Part shown: one piece after another, positions 45,345 to 54,413 of the stretch | Position numbering within the stretch: position 1 is the first letter of the stretch | Layout of the letters: each line of letters begins with the position of its first letter | Assembly: GCA_024693365.1 (NCBI GenBank) | Contig: JAILLF010000036.1 | Span: forward strand, 1-64,000 | From: Acetatifactor sp. | GTDB lineage: Bacteria > Bacillota > Clostridia > Lachnospirales > Lachnospiraceae | Direction: 5' to 3' | Length of the DNA: 64,000 bases | Translations under genes and position numbers: made by a program | The notes under the pieces: generated by a model | What the model was told of the DNA's origin: nothing | The model's database searches: none | Seen by the model: only the letters and a program-made list of their open reading frames with translations

Positions 45345-46208
45345 ATGAGTAATTTTGAAAAGAAATTTGGAAAGTATGCCATTCCGAATCTGACAATCAT
45401 TTTGATTGGTTGTTACGCAATAGGATATATTATGGAGCGCGTTAATTTTCAGTTTTTGAATTATTTGACGCTCGACATGCATAAGATTCTGACCCAAGGT
45501 CAGGTTTGGAGGATTATTTCGTGGATTATTGTTCCGCCGGAAAACTTTGACATATTTACGTTGATCATGCTGTTTTTCTATTATAGCATTGGAACCGCCA
45601 TGGAGCGAACCATCGGAACCTATAAATATAACGTGTTTATATTTCGCGGCATCGCCCTTACGGTTCTTGGCGCGTTACTTTGTTACGGATTATGTTTTTT
45701 GTTATACGGAGGCGTACTAAGAGCGGATGAAAGCGGGTACGTACAGTATTTGTTTGAGACAGCCGCTTATTTGTTTAGCACTTATTACATCAACATGTCA
45801 ATCTTTCTGGCCTTTGCAATTGTTTATCCGGACATGCAAGTGCTTTTAATGTTTGTGATACCGATTAAGGTGAAATGGCTAGGAATCTTGGATCTTGTTC
45901 TGCTTGGTTTTTCATTCTTTACTGGTGCGTTATTTACGAAATTTGCTATTGGCGCGGCACTCTTAAACGTCGCAATCTTTTTCCTTATGGTACGAAATCT
46001 GCGACACTTAAGACCATCTCAAATCAAAAGGCGCGTGGAATATAAACAGAAGGTTCAGAAGATCCAGACTGCAACAAAGCATAAATGTGCGATCTGCGGC
46101 CAGACGGAAGAGGATAATCCTGATCTGGAATTCCGTTTTTGCTCGAAATGCAACGGGAATTATGAATATTGTTCCGAGCATCTGTATACGCATGAGCACG
46201 TGAAATAA
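45345..46208 (+). CDS. Rhomboid-like membrane protein with C-terminal zinc-ribbon, probably not a protease
   Basis: 287 aa. About six membrane helices between 12 and 225; QGQVWRIISWIIVPP and FYYSIGTAMERTIGTYKYNVFIF are the L1-like loop and helix 2 pattern of rhomboid and Der1-type proteins. The GxSG motif is absent (NMSIFLAFA in its place) and there is no histidine in the last helices, so catalysis is unlikely. The cytosolic tail from about 245 has CAICGQ, FCSKCNGNYEYCSEH and HEH, enough ligands for one or two zinc sites. A role as membrane adaptor is a guess. Confidence 0.6.
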   Translation: MSNFEKKFGKYAIPNLTIILIGCYAIGYIMERVNFQFLNYLTLDMHKILTQGQVWRIISWIIVPPENFDIFTLIMLFFYYSIGTAMERTIGTYKYNVFIFRGIALTVLGALLCYGLCFLLYGGVLRADESGYVQYLFETAAYLFSTYYINMSIFLAFAIVYPDMQVLLMFVIPIKVKWLGILDLVLLGFSFFTGALFTKFAIGAALLNVAIFFLMVRNLRHLRPSQIKRRVEYKQKVQKIQTATKHKCAICGQTEEDNPDLEFRFCSKCNGNYEYCSEHLYTHEHVK

Positions 46209-46267
46209 AGCATTGTTTTGAGTGATGACGGGCGAAGATTTCGAAGGGAATTAGGAGAGATTTGGAA

Positions 46268-47008
46268 ATGAGCAAGGAAGCGCAGTTTGCGAAGAAGTTG
46301 GAAGAAATAAAGAATTTGGCCAGGGAGCAGGGCAACGTGGTCACGCAGGAGCAGGTGCTGGAAGCGTTTGACGGGCTTGAGCTTTCGGGTGATCAGATGC
46401 AGATGGTATATGACTATCTGTTGCAAAGCAAGATTGGCATTGGCCAGCATTTGGATCCGGAGGATTATCTGACCGAAAAGGAACAGGACTATTTGGAAGA
46501 ATATCTTTCAGAGATCGAAGGACTTGCCGACGTGACGGACGGGGAGAAGGAAGCCATTACGCTCTCTGCCATGGCGGGTGACCTGGATGCTCAAAGGAGA
46601 CTTACGGAAATCTATCTGAAGGAGGTGCCGCAGATCGCAAAGCTTTATGCCGGCCAGGGCGTATTTCTGGAGGATCTGATCGGTGAAGGAAACGTGGCGC
46701 TTACAATCGGGGCTTCCATGCTTGGAAGCCAGGAAAATGCTGATGAAGCGCAGGGCATGTTGGCCAAAATGATCATGGATGCCATGGATGCTTACGTTCA
46801 AGAGAACGCAGACGCCAAGAAGATTGACGCAAGGGTTGCTGACAAGGTAAATCAAGTTGCGGATAAGGCAAAGGAGCTTTCGGAAGAACTTAGGCGAGAA
46901 GTGACGGTACAAGAGCTTTCGGAAGAGAGTGGTCTGTCCGAAAAGGCCATCCGTGACGCGATCCGCATGAGCGGCTATAAGATCGAAGGCATCGACTTCA
47001 AGGAATAA
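46268..47008 (+). CDS. Degenerate sigma-70-like protein
   Basis: 246 aa; ATG 46268 with TAGGAGAG upstream. The middle (about 100-150) resembles sigma region 2 (YLKEVPQIAKLYAGQGVFLED, then LIGEGNVALTIGASML), and residues 205-245 resemble a region-3 helix-turn-helix (REVTVQELSEESGLSEKAIRDAIRMSG). The aromatic -10-melting motif and any region 4 are missing. It is acidic overall. It may bind RNA polymerase core without directing promoter recognition. It heads a group of three genes with the short gene at 47023 and the peptidase. Confidence 0.55.
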   Translation: MSKEAQFAKKLEEIKNLAREQGNVVTQEQVLEAFDGLELSGDQMQMVYDYLLQSKIGIGQHLDPEDYLTEKEQDYLEEYLSEIEGLADVTDGEKEAITLSAMAGDLDAQRRLTEIYLKEVPQIAKLYAGQGVFLEDLIGEGNVALTIGASMLGSQENADEAQGMLAKMIMDAMDAYVQENADAKKIDARVADKVNQVADKAKELSEELRREVTVQELSEESGLSEKAIRDAIRMSGYKIEGIDFKE

Positions 47009-47022
47009 GGAGGAAGAATTCT

Positions 47023-47433
47023 TTGAACAATAAGGTCACGTATGAGGACGGAAAATACTCGATGCAGGACGTGGGTACGCTTTACCTGGGCACGAAATAT
47101 ACCTTTGACGAGCTTTTGGAGTGCGAGGACGTTCCGTTTAAGTTCAGGCTTTTGGCGCAGAAGTACCTGCTTCCGGAAGCAGACGCAGAGGATACGTTGG
47201 AAACCCATCTGTATTATTTGGACAAGAAAAGCTTTTTGGTAAAGATCTATAAACAACTCAAGGCGAAGGTCAAGGTAAACGTCCTTGTTGAGAAAAAAGG
47301 CGGAAAAAGAGAGTACGCAACAAAAAATTATACCGTGGAGGAGCTTGCGGCAATCCCTCCGGAAGAAAAGGAAAAAAGCGGCATGGTCGTACAGGAACTG
47401 TCCGTCAGTAAATTTGCCTTAATGGCATTCTAA
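47023..47433 (+). CDS. Hypothetical protein
   Basis: 136 aa from a TTG start with a strong AAGGAGGA 7 bases upstream. It has a first half of alternating strand-like and helical segments (YSMQDVGTLYLGTKYTFDEL), a basic middle (KIYKQLKAKVKVNVLVEKKGGK) and a hydrophobic end. No signal or membrane helix. No family recognised. Its place, 14 bases after the sigma-like gene and 28 before the peptidase gene, implies one operon. Confidence 0.65.
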   Translation: MNNKVTYEDGKYSMQDVGTLYLGTKYTFDELLECEDVPFKFRLLAQKYLLPEADAEDTLETHLYYLDKKSFLVKIYKQLKAKVKVNVLVEKKGGKREYATKNYTVEELAAIPPEEKEKSGMVVQELSVSKFALMAF

Positions 47434-47461
47434 AAAATAAGAAACAAAAAGTGAGGATATT

Positions 47462-50383
47462 ATGAAGGCTGAAAATTGTAAGAGTTACGAGATTTTAAAG
47501 GAGCAAATGATTTCCATTGGTTCCTTTCAGACGAAAGGATACGTCCTTCGTCATAAGAAATCAGGCGCAAAAGTAGCCCTGATGGAAAACGATGATGAGA
47601 ATAAGGTATTTTATATCGGGTTTCGCACGCCGCCCAAGGATTCCACCGGCGTTGCGCACATTTTGGAGCACTCCGTTCTGTGCGGGTCGGAAAAGTATCC
47701 CTTAAAGGATCCTTTTGTGGAACTGGTAAAGGGATCGCTGAATACTTTCCTGAATGCCATCACGTATTCGGACAAGACCGTTTATCCCGTGGCTAGCTGT
47801 AATGATCAGGATTTCCAGAATCTGATGGACGTCTATTTGGATGCCGTTTTCCATCCCAACATTTATCAGAAAAAAGCCATTTTCCTGCAGGAGGGTTGGC
47901 ATTATGAGATGGACGATGAGGGAAAGCTGTCATACAACGGCGTAGTATATAATGAGATGAAGGGAGCTTTTTCAGACGCGGATGAAATCCTGTTCCGTGA
48001 GATCATGAATTCCCTGTATCCTGACACGTCTTACGGCGTGGAATCCGGCGGTGATCCGCAGGTGATTCCTGAGCTTACGTATGAAAACTTCCTGGCCTTT
48101 CACGGGAAATATTATCATCCGGCAAACAGCTATATTTTCCTCTATGGCAACATGGACATGGCGGAGAAGCTTGATTTTATTGATAAGGAGTATTTGTCGA
48201 AATATGAAAAGATTGACTTGGATTCCGAAATCAAGCTTCAGCCGGCATTTGAAAAGCCAAGACGCGTAGAGTTGGAATATCCCGTTGACGAGGGAGAGGA
48301 CTTAGAGGAAAGATCCTATTTATCCGTGAATTACTGCGTTGGGGATAATTTGGATCCCGAAATAAACATTGCATTCCAGATCCTGGATCGCGTCATCTGC
48401 AATATTAACGGTGCGCCGTTAAAAATGGCGCTTTTGGATGCCGGTCTTGGAAAGGACGTATTTAGTTCCTATGACAATGGCATCAAGCAGCCGTCCTTTA
48501 GCATCATTGCAAAGGATGCGGATGCGGCAAGGGAAGAAGAGTTTCTTTCCGTTGTGGATGGAACGCTTCGCAAGATCGTAAGGGAGGGTTTGGACAAGAA
48601 GGCCCTTCAGGCGAGTCTGAATTCCATTGAATTCCGTTATCTGGAAGCAGATTACGGCCGATATCCCAAGGGACTCATGTATGGACTACAGATGATGGAC
48701 AGCTGGCTTCACGATGACTTAAAGCCTTTTATTCACTTGGACTTAAATGAGACATTTGCATCTCTTCGTGAAAAGGTCGGGACCGATTATTTTGAAAAGC
48801 TGATCGAAAAGTATCTTTTGGAGAACTCGCATAAGGTCGTTCTTGTCATGAATCCGAAGGAGGGGCTTCTGGAAGAGCAGGAGCAGGCTTTGGAAGAAAA
48901 GCTTGCATCGATCCGCGCTTCCATGACGGATGAGGAGGCCAGTCAGATCAAGAAGGATACGGAAGCGTTAAAGGCATTTCAAGATCGCGAGGACACGGAG
49001 GAAGAGCTTCAAAAGCTCCCGATGCTTCGCCGCGAAGATCTTGGAAAGGAGGCGCAAAAGCTTTATAACGAGCCCAGAAAGATCGGCGATACCGAGTTTA
49101 TTTTCCATGACGTGTTTACCAATGGCGTTGGCTATATGAATCTTTCCTTTGACCTGAAGGACGTGCCGGAGGAGTACTTCCCGTATGTTGGCATTCTTCG
49201 CATCGTTTTGTTTGACGTGAGCACGAAGAACCATACCTACGGAGACTTGGTCAATGAGATCGATCTGTATACGGGCGGCATGACCTCAAACGTGAGCGTT
49301 TCGACGAAATATCATTCGCCGGAAGAATGCAGATGCTTTTTCCTCATCAATTCAAAATTCACCTATCGCAATCTTGATAAAGTGATGGAATTGGTGAAGG
49401 AGGTTGCGCTTCACAGCGTATATGACGATCAGAAGAGGCTCTTGGAGATCCTGCAGGAATATAAGACAAGCACCCAGCAGGGCATGGTGGCCGGAGGTCA
49501 CAGCCTTGCAGTTGCAAGGGCACTTTCCTATGAGAATTTGCCTTCTGCTTATTACGATGTGTTGTCAAAGCTCTCCTTATACCGGCTGGTCAGCGAGATT
49601 CTGGGAGATTATGAAAAGAATGCAGAGAATTTGATCGAAAAGCTTCAAATGCTCGCAAAGATGATCTTTAGGGTTGAGAATCTTAGGGTTGATTTTACGG
49701 GCGCGAGGGAGGTTCTTCCCGCATTTGAAGAAAAGATTACGGACCTCAAAAAAGATCTGTTTACCTGTGAAGTTTTAAAGGGAAAATTTGTTCCGAAGCT
49801 TGAAAAGAAAAACGAGGGCTTTATGGAGCCCAGCCAGGTGCAGTACGTGTGCCGTGCCGGCAATTATCGCAAGAAAGGTCTTCCCTATGACGGAAGCCTG
49901 AAGGCGCTGAAGGTCATGATGGGATATGAATATCTTTGGATGAACGTTCGCGTACGCGGTGGTGCTTATGGCTGCATGTGTAATTTCGGAACGACCGGAG
50001 AGAGCTATTTTGTTTCCTACCGTGATCCTCAGCTTGGCAAAACGGTTGAAACGTATCAAGGGGCTGCTGATTTCATCCGTAATTTCCAGGCGGATGAGCG
50101 GACAATGACAAAATACGTGATCGGTGCCATCGGAGAATTAGATACGCCCATGACGCCTTCAACGAAGGGAAGCTTTTCCAAGGAAGCATGGCTTTCCGGC
50201 GTGACGGAGGAAGACCTTCAGAGGGAGCGGGACGAGCTTCTTGCGACGACGCCGGAGAAGATCCGTTCCCTGGCCAAGTACGTGGATGCCTTTATGGAGG
50301 ACGAATGCTTCGTGGTAGCAGGAAATTCAGGCAAGATCAAAGAAAATGAAAAAATGTTTGGCAGAATTGAGAACCTTTTTTAA
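47462..50383 (+). CDS. M16C-family metallopeptidase (presequence-protease type)
   Basis: 973 aa, the length of the M16C subfamily. The inverted zinc motif HILEHS (HxxEH) is near residue 65, with a downstream glutamate in VVYNEMKGAFSD. SLNTFLNAITYSDKTVYPVAS is highly typical. The C-terminal half holds the RGGAYG segment that closes the chamber. Such enzymes degrade small peptides inside a closed chamber; mitochondrial relatives remove targeting peptides. No signal peptide, so cytosolic. Confidence 0.93.
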   Translation: MKAENCKSYEILKEQMISIGSFQTKGYVLRHKKSGAKVALMENDDENKVFYIGFRTPPKDSTGVAHILEHSVLCGSEKYPLKDPFVELVKGSLNTFLNAITYSDKTVYPVASCNDQDFQNLMDVYLDAVFHPNIYQKKAIFLQEGWHYEMDDEGKLSYNGVVYNEMKGAFSDADEILFREIMNSLYPDTSYGVESGGDPQVIPELTYENFLAFHGKYYHPANSYIFLYGNMDMAEKLDFIDKEYLSKYEKIDLDSEIKLQPAFEKPRRVELEYPVDEGEDLEERSYLSVNYCVGDNLDPEINIAFQILDRVICNINGAPLKMALLDAGLGKDVFSSYDNGIKQPSFSIIAKDADAAREEEFLSVVDGTLRKIVREGLDKKALQASLNSIEFRYLEADYGRYPKGLMYGLQMMDSWLHDDLKPFIHLDLNETFASLREKVGTDYFEKLIEKYLLENSHKVVLVMNPKEGLLEEQEQALEEKLASIRASMTDEEASQIKKDTEALKAFQDREDTEEELQKLPMLRREDLGKEAQKLYNEPRKIGDTEFIFHDVFTNGVGYMNLSFDLKDVPEEYFPYVGILRIVLFDVSTKNHTYGDLVNEIDLYTGGMTSNVSVSTKYHSPEECRCFFLINSKFTYRNLDKVMELVKEVALHSVYDDQKRLLEILQEYKTSTQQGMVAGGHSLAVARALSYENLPSAYYDVLSKLSLYRLVSEILGDYEKNAENLIEKLQMLAKMIFRVENLRVDFTGAREVLPAFEEKITDLKKDLFTCEVLKGKFVPKLEKKNEGFMEPSQVQYVCRAGNYRKKGLPYDGSLKALKVMMGYEYLWMNVRVRGGAYGCMCNFGTTGESYFVSYRDPQLGKTVETYQGAADFIRNFQADERTMTKYVIGAIGELDTPMTPSTKGSFSKEAWLSGVTEEDLQRERDELLATTPEKIRSLAKYVDAFMEDECFVVAGNSGKIKENEKMFGRIENLF

Positions 50384-50472
50384 CAGTCTTCGTCTATAGG
50401 ATCAAAGCGGTCATGCAATTTAGGTAAAATGACGTAATGATGCCTTGACCGTATTGTAAAGGGAGGATGAAT

Positions 50473-51621
50473 ATGAAAAAGAACGGTTTACAAAAGATAA
50501 TAGTAAAGGCAATTTCTTGCATATGTTCCTTGGTGCTTCTCTCGGGATGCGGCATGGCTGCATCAGAAGTCTCGGATTCATTTCAATCTTTTAGTATGAA
50601 AGGAGCTTCCGGCGGTACTGCGTCGAATTATTTGAATGCGGAATACAAATCGGATTATGCCGCTGACGATCTTTGGACGGAGAACTCTGCCATGGAAATG
50701 GCAGAAAGTAAGTACAATGAGTACAACGGCGGAGAAGCACCTCAGCCGGATAACTATTCCAATACTTCCGCAAGCAAGAGAAAGCTCATCAAAAACGTCA
50801 GCATGAACGTGGAAACGCAGGAATATGACCAATTGATGGCAAATCTGGACAAGCGCGTAAAGGAACTTGGCGGTTACGTGCAGAGCATGGAAAGCTATAA
50901 CGGCAGTACTTACAACAATTACGGAAAGTATGATGCCGACAGATATGGCGTACGTCGCAATGCAAACATGGTAGTGCGCATTCCGCAGGACAAACTCGAC
51001 GAATTTGTACAGTCCATATCTGATCTTGCGAACGTCGTAAACCGCAGGGAAGGCGTGGAGGACGTAACGCTTCAGTACGTTGACGTAAAAAGCCATAAGG
51101 AATCCCTTCAGGTGGAACAGGAAAGATTGTTGGCACTTCTGGAACGCGCAGAAACGCTCGAAGACATTATCACGTTAGAGAATCGTCTTTCTTCCGTTCG
51201 TTACCAGATTGAAAGCATGGAGTCAACGCTTCGTACTTATGATGATCTGGTGGATTACAGTACCGTGACGCTCAGGATTGACGAGGTAAAGGAATATACG
51301 CCCGTTGTGGAAGAAGTAGAAGAAGAGACGAACTGGCAGCGCATGACCAGAGGCTTTATGGAGAGCGTGGAAAGCGTTTGGAACGGCGCCATCAATCTTG
51401 GCGTAGCATTTGTGATAAATTTGCCTTACTTTGTGATCTGGGCAATCGTGATCTTAGTGATTGTTTTGATTGTTAGGAAGGTCAAGAAGGGAAAGCACAA
51501 GAAGTCAAAGAATTCTTCGGACGCAGGCGAGGCGGCTTCGGATGAGTTTGACGTTAAGGTGAGCCTGGATAAAGCCATGAAGAAGAAAGCAGAAAAGGAA
51601 GAAGAGAAGAAGGAAAATTAA
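50473..51621 (+). CDS. DUF4349-type lipoprotein with C-terminal membrane helix
   Basis: 382 aa from the ATG at 50473, 6 bases after AAAGGGAGG. Signal peptide with lipobox-like LLSGC at about residue 26. The central domain (about 100-275) has the DUF4349 pattern: RKLIKNVSMNVETQEYDQL, GGYVQSMES, RIPQDKLDEFVQ, ERLLALLERAETLEDII and YSTVTLRIDE, with a coiled coil. A membrane helix at about 320-342 and a strongly basic/acidic tail follow. With a lipid anchor and a membrane helix it would be tethered at both ends. Function unknown; an envelope role is likely. Confidence 0.78.
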   Translation: MKKNGLQKIIVKAISCICSLVLLSGCGMAASEVSDSFQSFSMKGASGGTASNYLNAEYKSDYAADDLWTENSAMEMAESKYNEYNGGEAPQPDNYSNTSASKRKLIKNVSMNVETQEYDQLMANLDKRVKELGGYVQSMESYNGSTYNNYGKYDADRYGVRRNANMVVRIPQDKLDEFVQSISDLANVVNRREGVEDVTLQYVDVKSHKESLQVEQERLLALLERAETLEDIITLENRLSSVRYQIESMESTLRTYDDLVDYSTVTLRIDEVKEYTPVVEEVEEETNWQRMTRGFMESVESVWNGAINLGVAFVINLPYFVIWAIVILVIVLIVRKVKKGKHKKSKNSSDAGEAASDEFDVKVSLDKAMKKKAEKEEEKKEN

Positions 51622-51651
51622 AGACATGCAATAGAATCAGGGAAAAGAAAG

Positions 51652-51679
51652 AACGCTGGCAGATCATTCTGCCAGCGTT
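51652..51679. terminator. Bidirectional hairpin at the DUF4349 / ABC-F gene junction
   Basis: AACGCTGGCAGA (51652-51663) and its exact complement (51668-51679) around TCAT. The right arm is inside the last codons of the minus-strand ABC-F gene, so the terminator and the coding end overlap. Confidence 0.8.
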
Positions 51680-53595
51680 TCCCATTCTTCATATTTTTGT
51701 TCCAGTTCAGCCTTAAGGACTTCCTGCTCTTTGGAAAGTTCCTGAAGCTTTAAGGACTGGATCGCAACGTCAGGCCTTGCCATTTCATCATCGATGGCGG
51801 CAATGCGTTCTTCAAGCTCTGCAATCCTGGCCTCACATTTTTTGAGGTCATTTTCTTTTTTGCGGATTCTTGCCTGTTCTTCCTTCTTTGCCTTATAATC
51901 AAGTGCTCCGTCCTTGACGTTGAGAGCAGGTTCCTTGGAAAGGGATCCGGTGGATTCCTTTTTTAGCTGTTCGCTCAAGGTCGCCATCTGTACCTCGCGT
52001 TTTTCGAGATAGTAGTCATAATTCCCAACATAGTTCACGAAACGGTTTTGCGTTAATTCTAAGATGCGATGCGCCGTGCGATTGATGAAATATCTGTCAT
52101 GGCTTACGTAGAGTACCGTTCCTTCGTATTGATTGATGGCGTCCTCAAGGATTTCCTTTGACGCAATGTCTAGATGGTTCGTAGGCTCATCCAGGATCAG
52201 GAAATTGGCATTGCCAAGCATGAGCTTTGCAAGGGACACGCGTCCCCTTTCGCCGCCGCTTAGGTCCCGGATCAGCTTAAATACCTCGTCGCCGGTGAAT
52301 AGGAAAGCGGCAAGGACGTTGCGTATCTCAGTATTCGTGAGATAGGGATAATCGTCAGAAATCTCGTCAAACAGCGTCTTTTCCGGATGAAGTACGTGAT
52401 GCTCCTGGTCGTAATAACCGATCTCAACGTTGGTACCCAACGTAAATTTCCCGGCATCCGCGGGTAACAATTCGTTTAGGATCTTTAGTAAGGTGGTCTT
52501 GCCGGTTCCGTTATCGCCAAGGATGGCAACGTGTTCGCCGCGCTTGATTTCGAAAGATACGTTTTTAAATAATTCCTTGTCGCCAAAGGATTTTGCCAGG
52601 CCTTCGACTGTAAGTACGTCCTTACCGCTTTCACGATAAGGCGTGAGCGTCAGCTTCATGTCTGTGTTGACTTCCTTAGGCTTTTCGATCCGGTCCATTT
52701 TTTCCAGCATTTTCTCGCGGCTTTCCGCGCGCTTGATGGCTTTCTCACGCCCAAAGGAGCGAAGCTTTTCAATGACTTCCTCCTGATGCTGGATCTCACG
52801 CTGCTGATTCAGGTACGCATTCATCGCGGCGATGCGAAGCTGCTTTTTCTTCTCGGCATACTCGGAATAATTTCCGAGGAAGGTCGTTGCCTTCGTTTGA
52901 TCGATCTCAACGATCTTGGTGCAGATGCGGTCAAGAAAATAACGGTCATGGGAGACGATCAAAACAGCTCCCTTATAATTCAACAAATAGGTTTCAAGCC
53001 AGGAGATGGAAGAGACGTCCAAATGGTTGGTAGGCTCATCCAATATGATAAGGTCAGGCTTTTGGAGCAGAAGCTTGCCAAGTGCAACACGCGTCTTTTG
53101 GCCTCCGGAGAGCGTACTGACGGATTTGGAAAACTCAGCCTCAGTAAATCCAAGCCCCTTCAGGACGCCAACAACCTCGCTCTTATAGGAATAACCATCG
53201 CCAGTCTCGAAGGCATGCGTTAAGTCAGAATAGCGCTTCATCAAAGCGTCCAAGGCATCTCCTTCGGCATTTTTCATGTCAGCTTCACATTTTCTCATCT
53301 TTTCTTCGAGATCCAGAAGGTTCTTTTTGACGGAGAGCAACTCTTCGTAAATAGTGTTTTCGGTGGAAACGGCACCGTTTTGGGCAAGATAACCAAAGGT
53401 CTTATCCTTTGCAAAGGTGACTAATCCTTCGTCGGGCGCACTTTCCCCAACGATAATGCGAAGAAGCGTGGTCTTTCCGGCCCCGTTAACGCCAACGATC
53501 GCTGCTTTCTCGTGATCCTCGATATGGAAGGATACGTCCTGCAATACCTTTTTATCTACAAATTCTTTTCTTACGTTCTGACAAGCTAAGATCAT
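51664..53595 (-). CDS. ABC-F family ribosome-associated ATPase (YdiF-like)
   Basis: 643 aa, two ABC domains in one chain without membrane helices. First Walker A GVNGAGKTT and LSGGQKTRVALG; second GDNGTGKTT and LSGGERGRVSLA; both have ILDEPTNHLD. The linker of about 80 residues between domains holds the helical hairpin that reaches into the ribosomal exit site. A C-terminal coiled coil of about 90 residues follows, as in YdiF/Uup forms. Family members rescue or tune stalled ribosomes; some give antibiotic resistance, but this type is usually housekeeping. Divergent from rex, as in Bacillus (ydiF near ydiH). Confidence 0.93.
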   Translation of the reverse strand: MILACQNVRKEFVDKKVLQDVSFHIEDHEKAAIVGVNGAGKTTLLRIIVGESAPDEGLVTFAKDKTFGYLAQNGAVSTENTIYEELLSVKKNLLDLEEKMRKCEADMKNAEGDALDALMKRYSDLTHAFETGDGYSYKSEVVGVLKGLGFTEAEFSKSVSTLSGGQKTRVALGKLLLQKPDLIILDEPTNHLDVSSISWLETYLLNYKGAVLIVSHDRYFLDRICTKIVEIDQTKATTFLGNYSEYAEKKKQLRIAAMNAYLNQQREIQHQEEVIEKLRSFGREKAIKRAESREKMLEKMDRIEKPKEVNTDMKLTLTPYRESGKDVLTVEGLAKSFGDKELFKNVSFEIKRGEHVAILGDNGTGKTTLLKILNELLPADAGKFTLGTNVEIGYYDQEHHVLHPEKTLFDEISDDYPYLTNTEIRNVLAAFLFTGDEVFKLIRDLSGGERGRVSLAKLMLGNANFLILDEPTNHLDIASKEILEDAINQYEGTVLYVSHDRYFINRTAHRILELTQNRFVNYVGNYDYYLEKREVQMATLSEQLKKESTGSLSKEPALNVKDGALDYKAKKEEQARIRKKENDLKKCEARIAELEERIAAIDDEMARPDVAIQSLKLQELSKEQEVLKAELEQKYEEWETLAE

Positions 53596-53599
53596 TTTT

Positions 53600-53630
53600 T
53601 ACCTCCAAAAAAGAAATGGGCAATGCCCAG
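53600..53630 (-). promoter_or_regulatory. Possible attenuator hairpin in the ABC-F gene leader
   Basis: On the minus strand, the 13-base palindrome TGGGCA-T-TGCCCA (plus 53617-53629) is followed at once by TTTCTTTTTT and then by the ribosome site GGAGG. This is a short terminator-like element placed directly before the start codon. Confidence 0.45.
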
Positions 53631-53642
53631 TTCCATTGAAAT

Positions 53643-53671
53643 ATTTTATTTGTTTTCCCTTGGACTGTCAA
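53643..53671 (-). promoter_or_regulatory. Promoter of the ABC-F gene
   Basis: On the minus strand: consensus TTGACA (53671-53666), 17 bases, TAAAAT (53648-53643). The -35 boxes of this and the rex promoter are 14 bases apart. Confidence 0.8.
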
Positions 53672-53685
53672 GGTAAGATATTAGA

Positions 53686-53714
53686 TTGACACGGTTTTAA
53701 CAAAGTGGTATAGT
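53686..53714 (+). promoter_or_regulatory. Promoter of rex, with a possible Rex half-site
   Basis: TTGACA (53686-53691), 17 bases, TATAGT (53709-53714). The spacer contains TTAACAA at 53697-53703, one half of the clostridial Rex operator; the opposite half keeps only TTG. Self-repression by Rex is common, so the partial site is noted. Confidence 0.75.
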
Positions 53715-53762
53715 TTATAGATATAAAAAGAAAAAATATCATGGAAACGGAGGGCTTTCGCC

Positions 53763-54413
53763 TTGACGGAAAATGAGAAGGGTATTTCCCAGGCAGTCAT
53801 TGGACGCCTGCCTAGATATTTTCGATATTTAGGGGAACTTCGCGATGCCGGCGTGGAACGGATCTCGTCCCAGGATCTCAGTGAACTGATGAAGGTCACG
53901 GCATCCCAGATCCGCCAGGATTTCAATAATTTCGGCGGTTTTGGACAGCAGGGGTATGGTTATAACGTAGAGTATCTGTACCGTGAGATTGGTAAGATCC
54001 TTGGCTTGGATCAAACCCATAACTTTATCATTGTCGGCTCGGGCAATCTGGGGCGCGCACTTGGAAACTATCTGAATTTTGAACGTCGCGGATTCCTGTT
54101 GAAGGGAATGTTTGACCAAAACCCGGACGTGATCGGAAGTACCGTTCGCGGCGTTAAGGTCATGCCTATGGAAGAAATGGAGAGCTTTGTCAGGGAAAAC
54201 GACATTGACATTGCCGTATTGACGCTCCCGAAAACCAGTGCCGTGGGTGTCGCTGACAAGCTTGCGCAAAACGGAATCAAGGCAATCTGGAATTTTGCGC
54301 ACGTGGATCTGAATCTTCCCAAGGGGATTCAGGTGGAGAACGTACATCTTTCCGACAGCCTGATGAAGTTATCTTATAATTTGACCCGTTATCGCAAGGA
54401 GCAGGAGGAATAG
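53763..54413 (+). CDS. rex: Redox-sensing transcriptional repressor Rex
   Basis: 216 aa from a TTG start after GGAGGG. N-terminal winged helix (AVIGRLPRYFRYLGEL, ISSQDLSELMKVTASQIRQDFNNFGGFGQQGYGY) and a Rossmann domain with IVGSGNLGRALGNY that binds NADH or NAD. Rex releases DNA when NADH rises and so controls fermentation and hydrogen or butyrate genes. It stops at 54411-54413 directly before the nnr ATG, which suggests co-expression with NAD(P)H repair. Confidence 0.97.
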   Translation: MTENEKGISQAVIGRLPRYFRYLGELRDAGVERISSQDLSELMKVTASQIRQDFNNFGGFGQQGYGYNVEYLYREIGKILGLDQTHNFIIVGSGNLGRALGNYLNFERRGFLLKGMFDQNPDVIGSTVRGVKVMPMEEMESFVRENDIDIAVLTLPKTSAVGVADKLAQNGIKAIWNFAHVDLNLPKGIQVENVHLSDSLMKLSYNLTRYRKEQEE

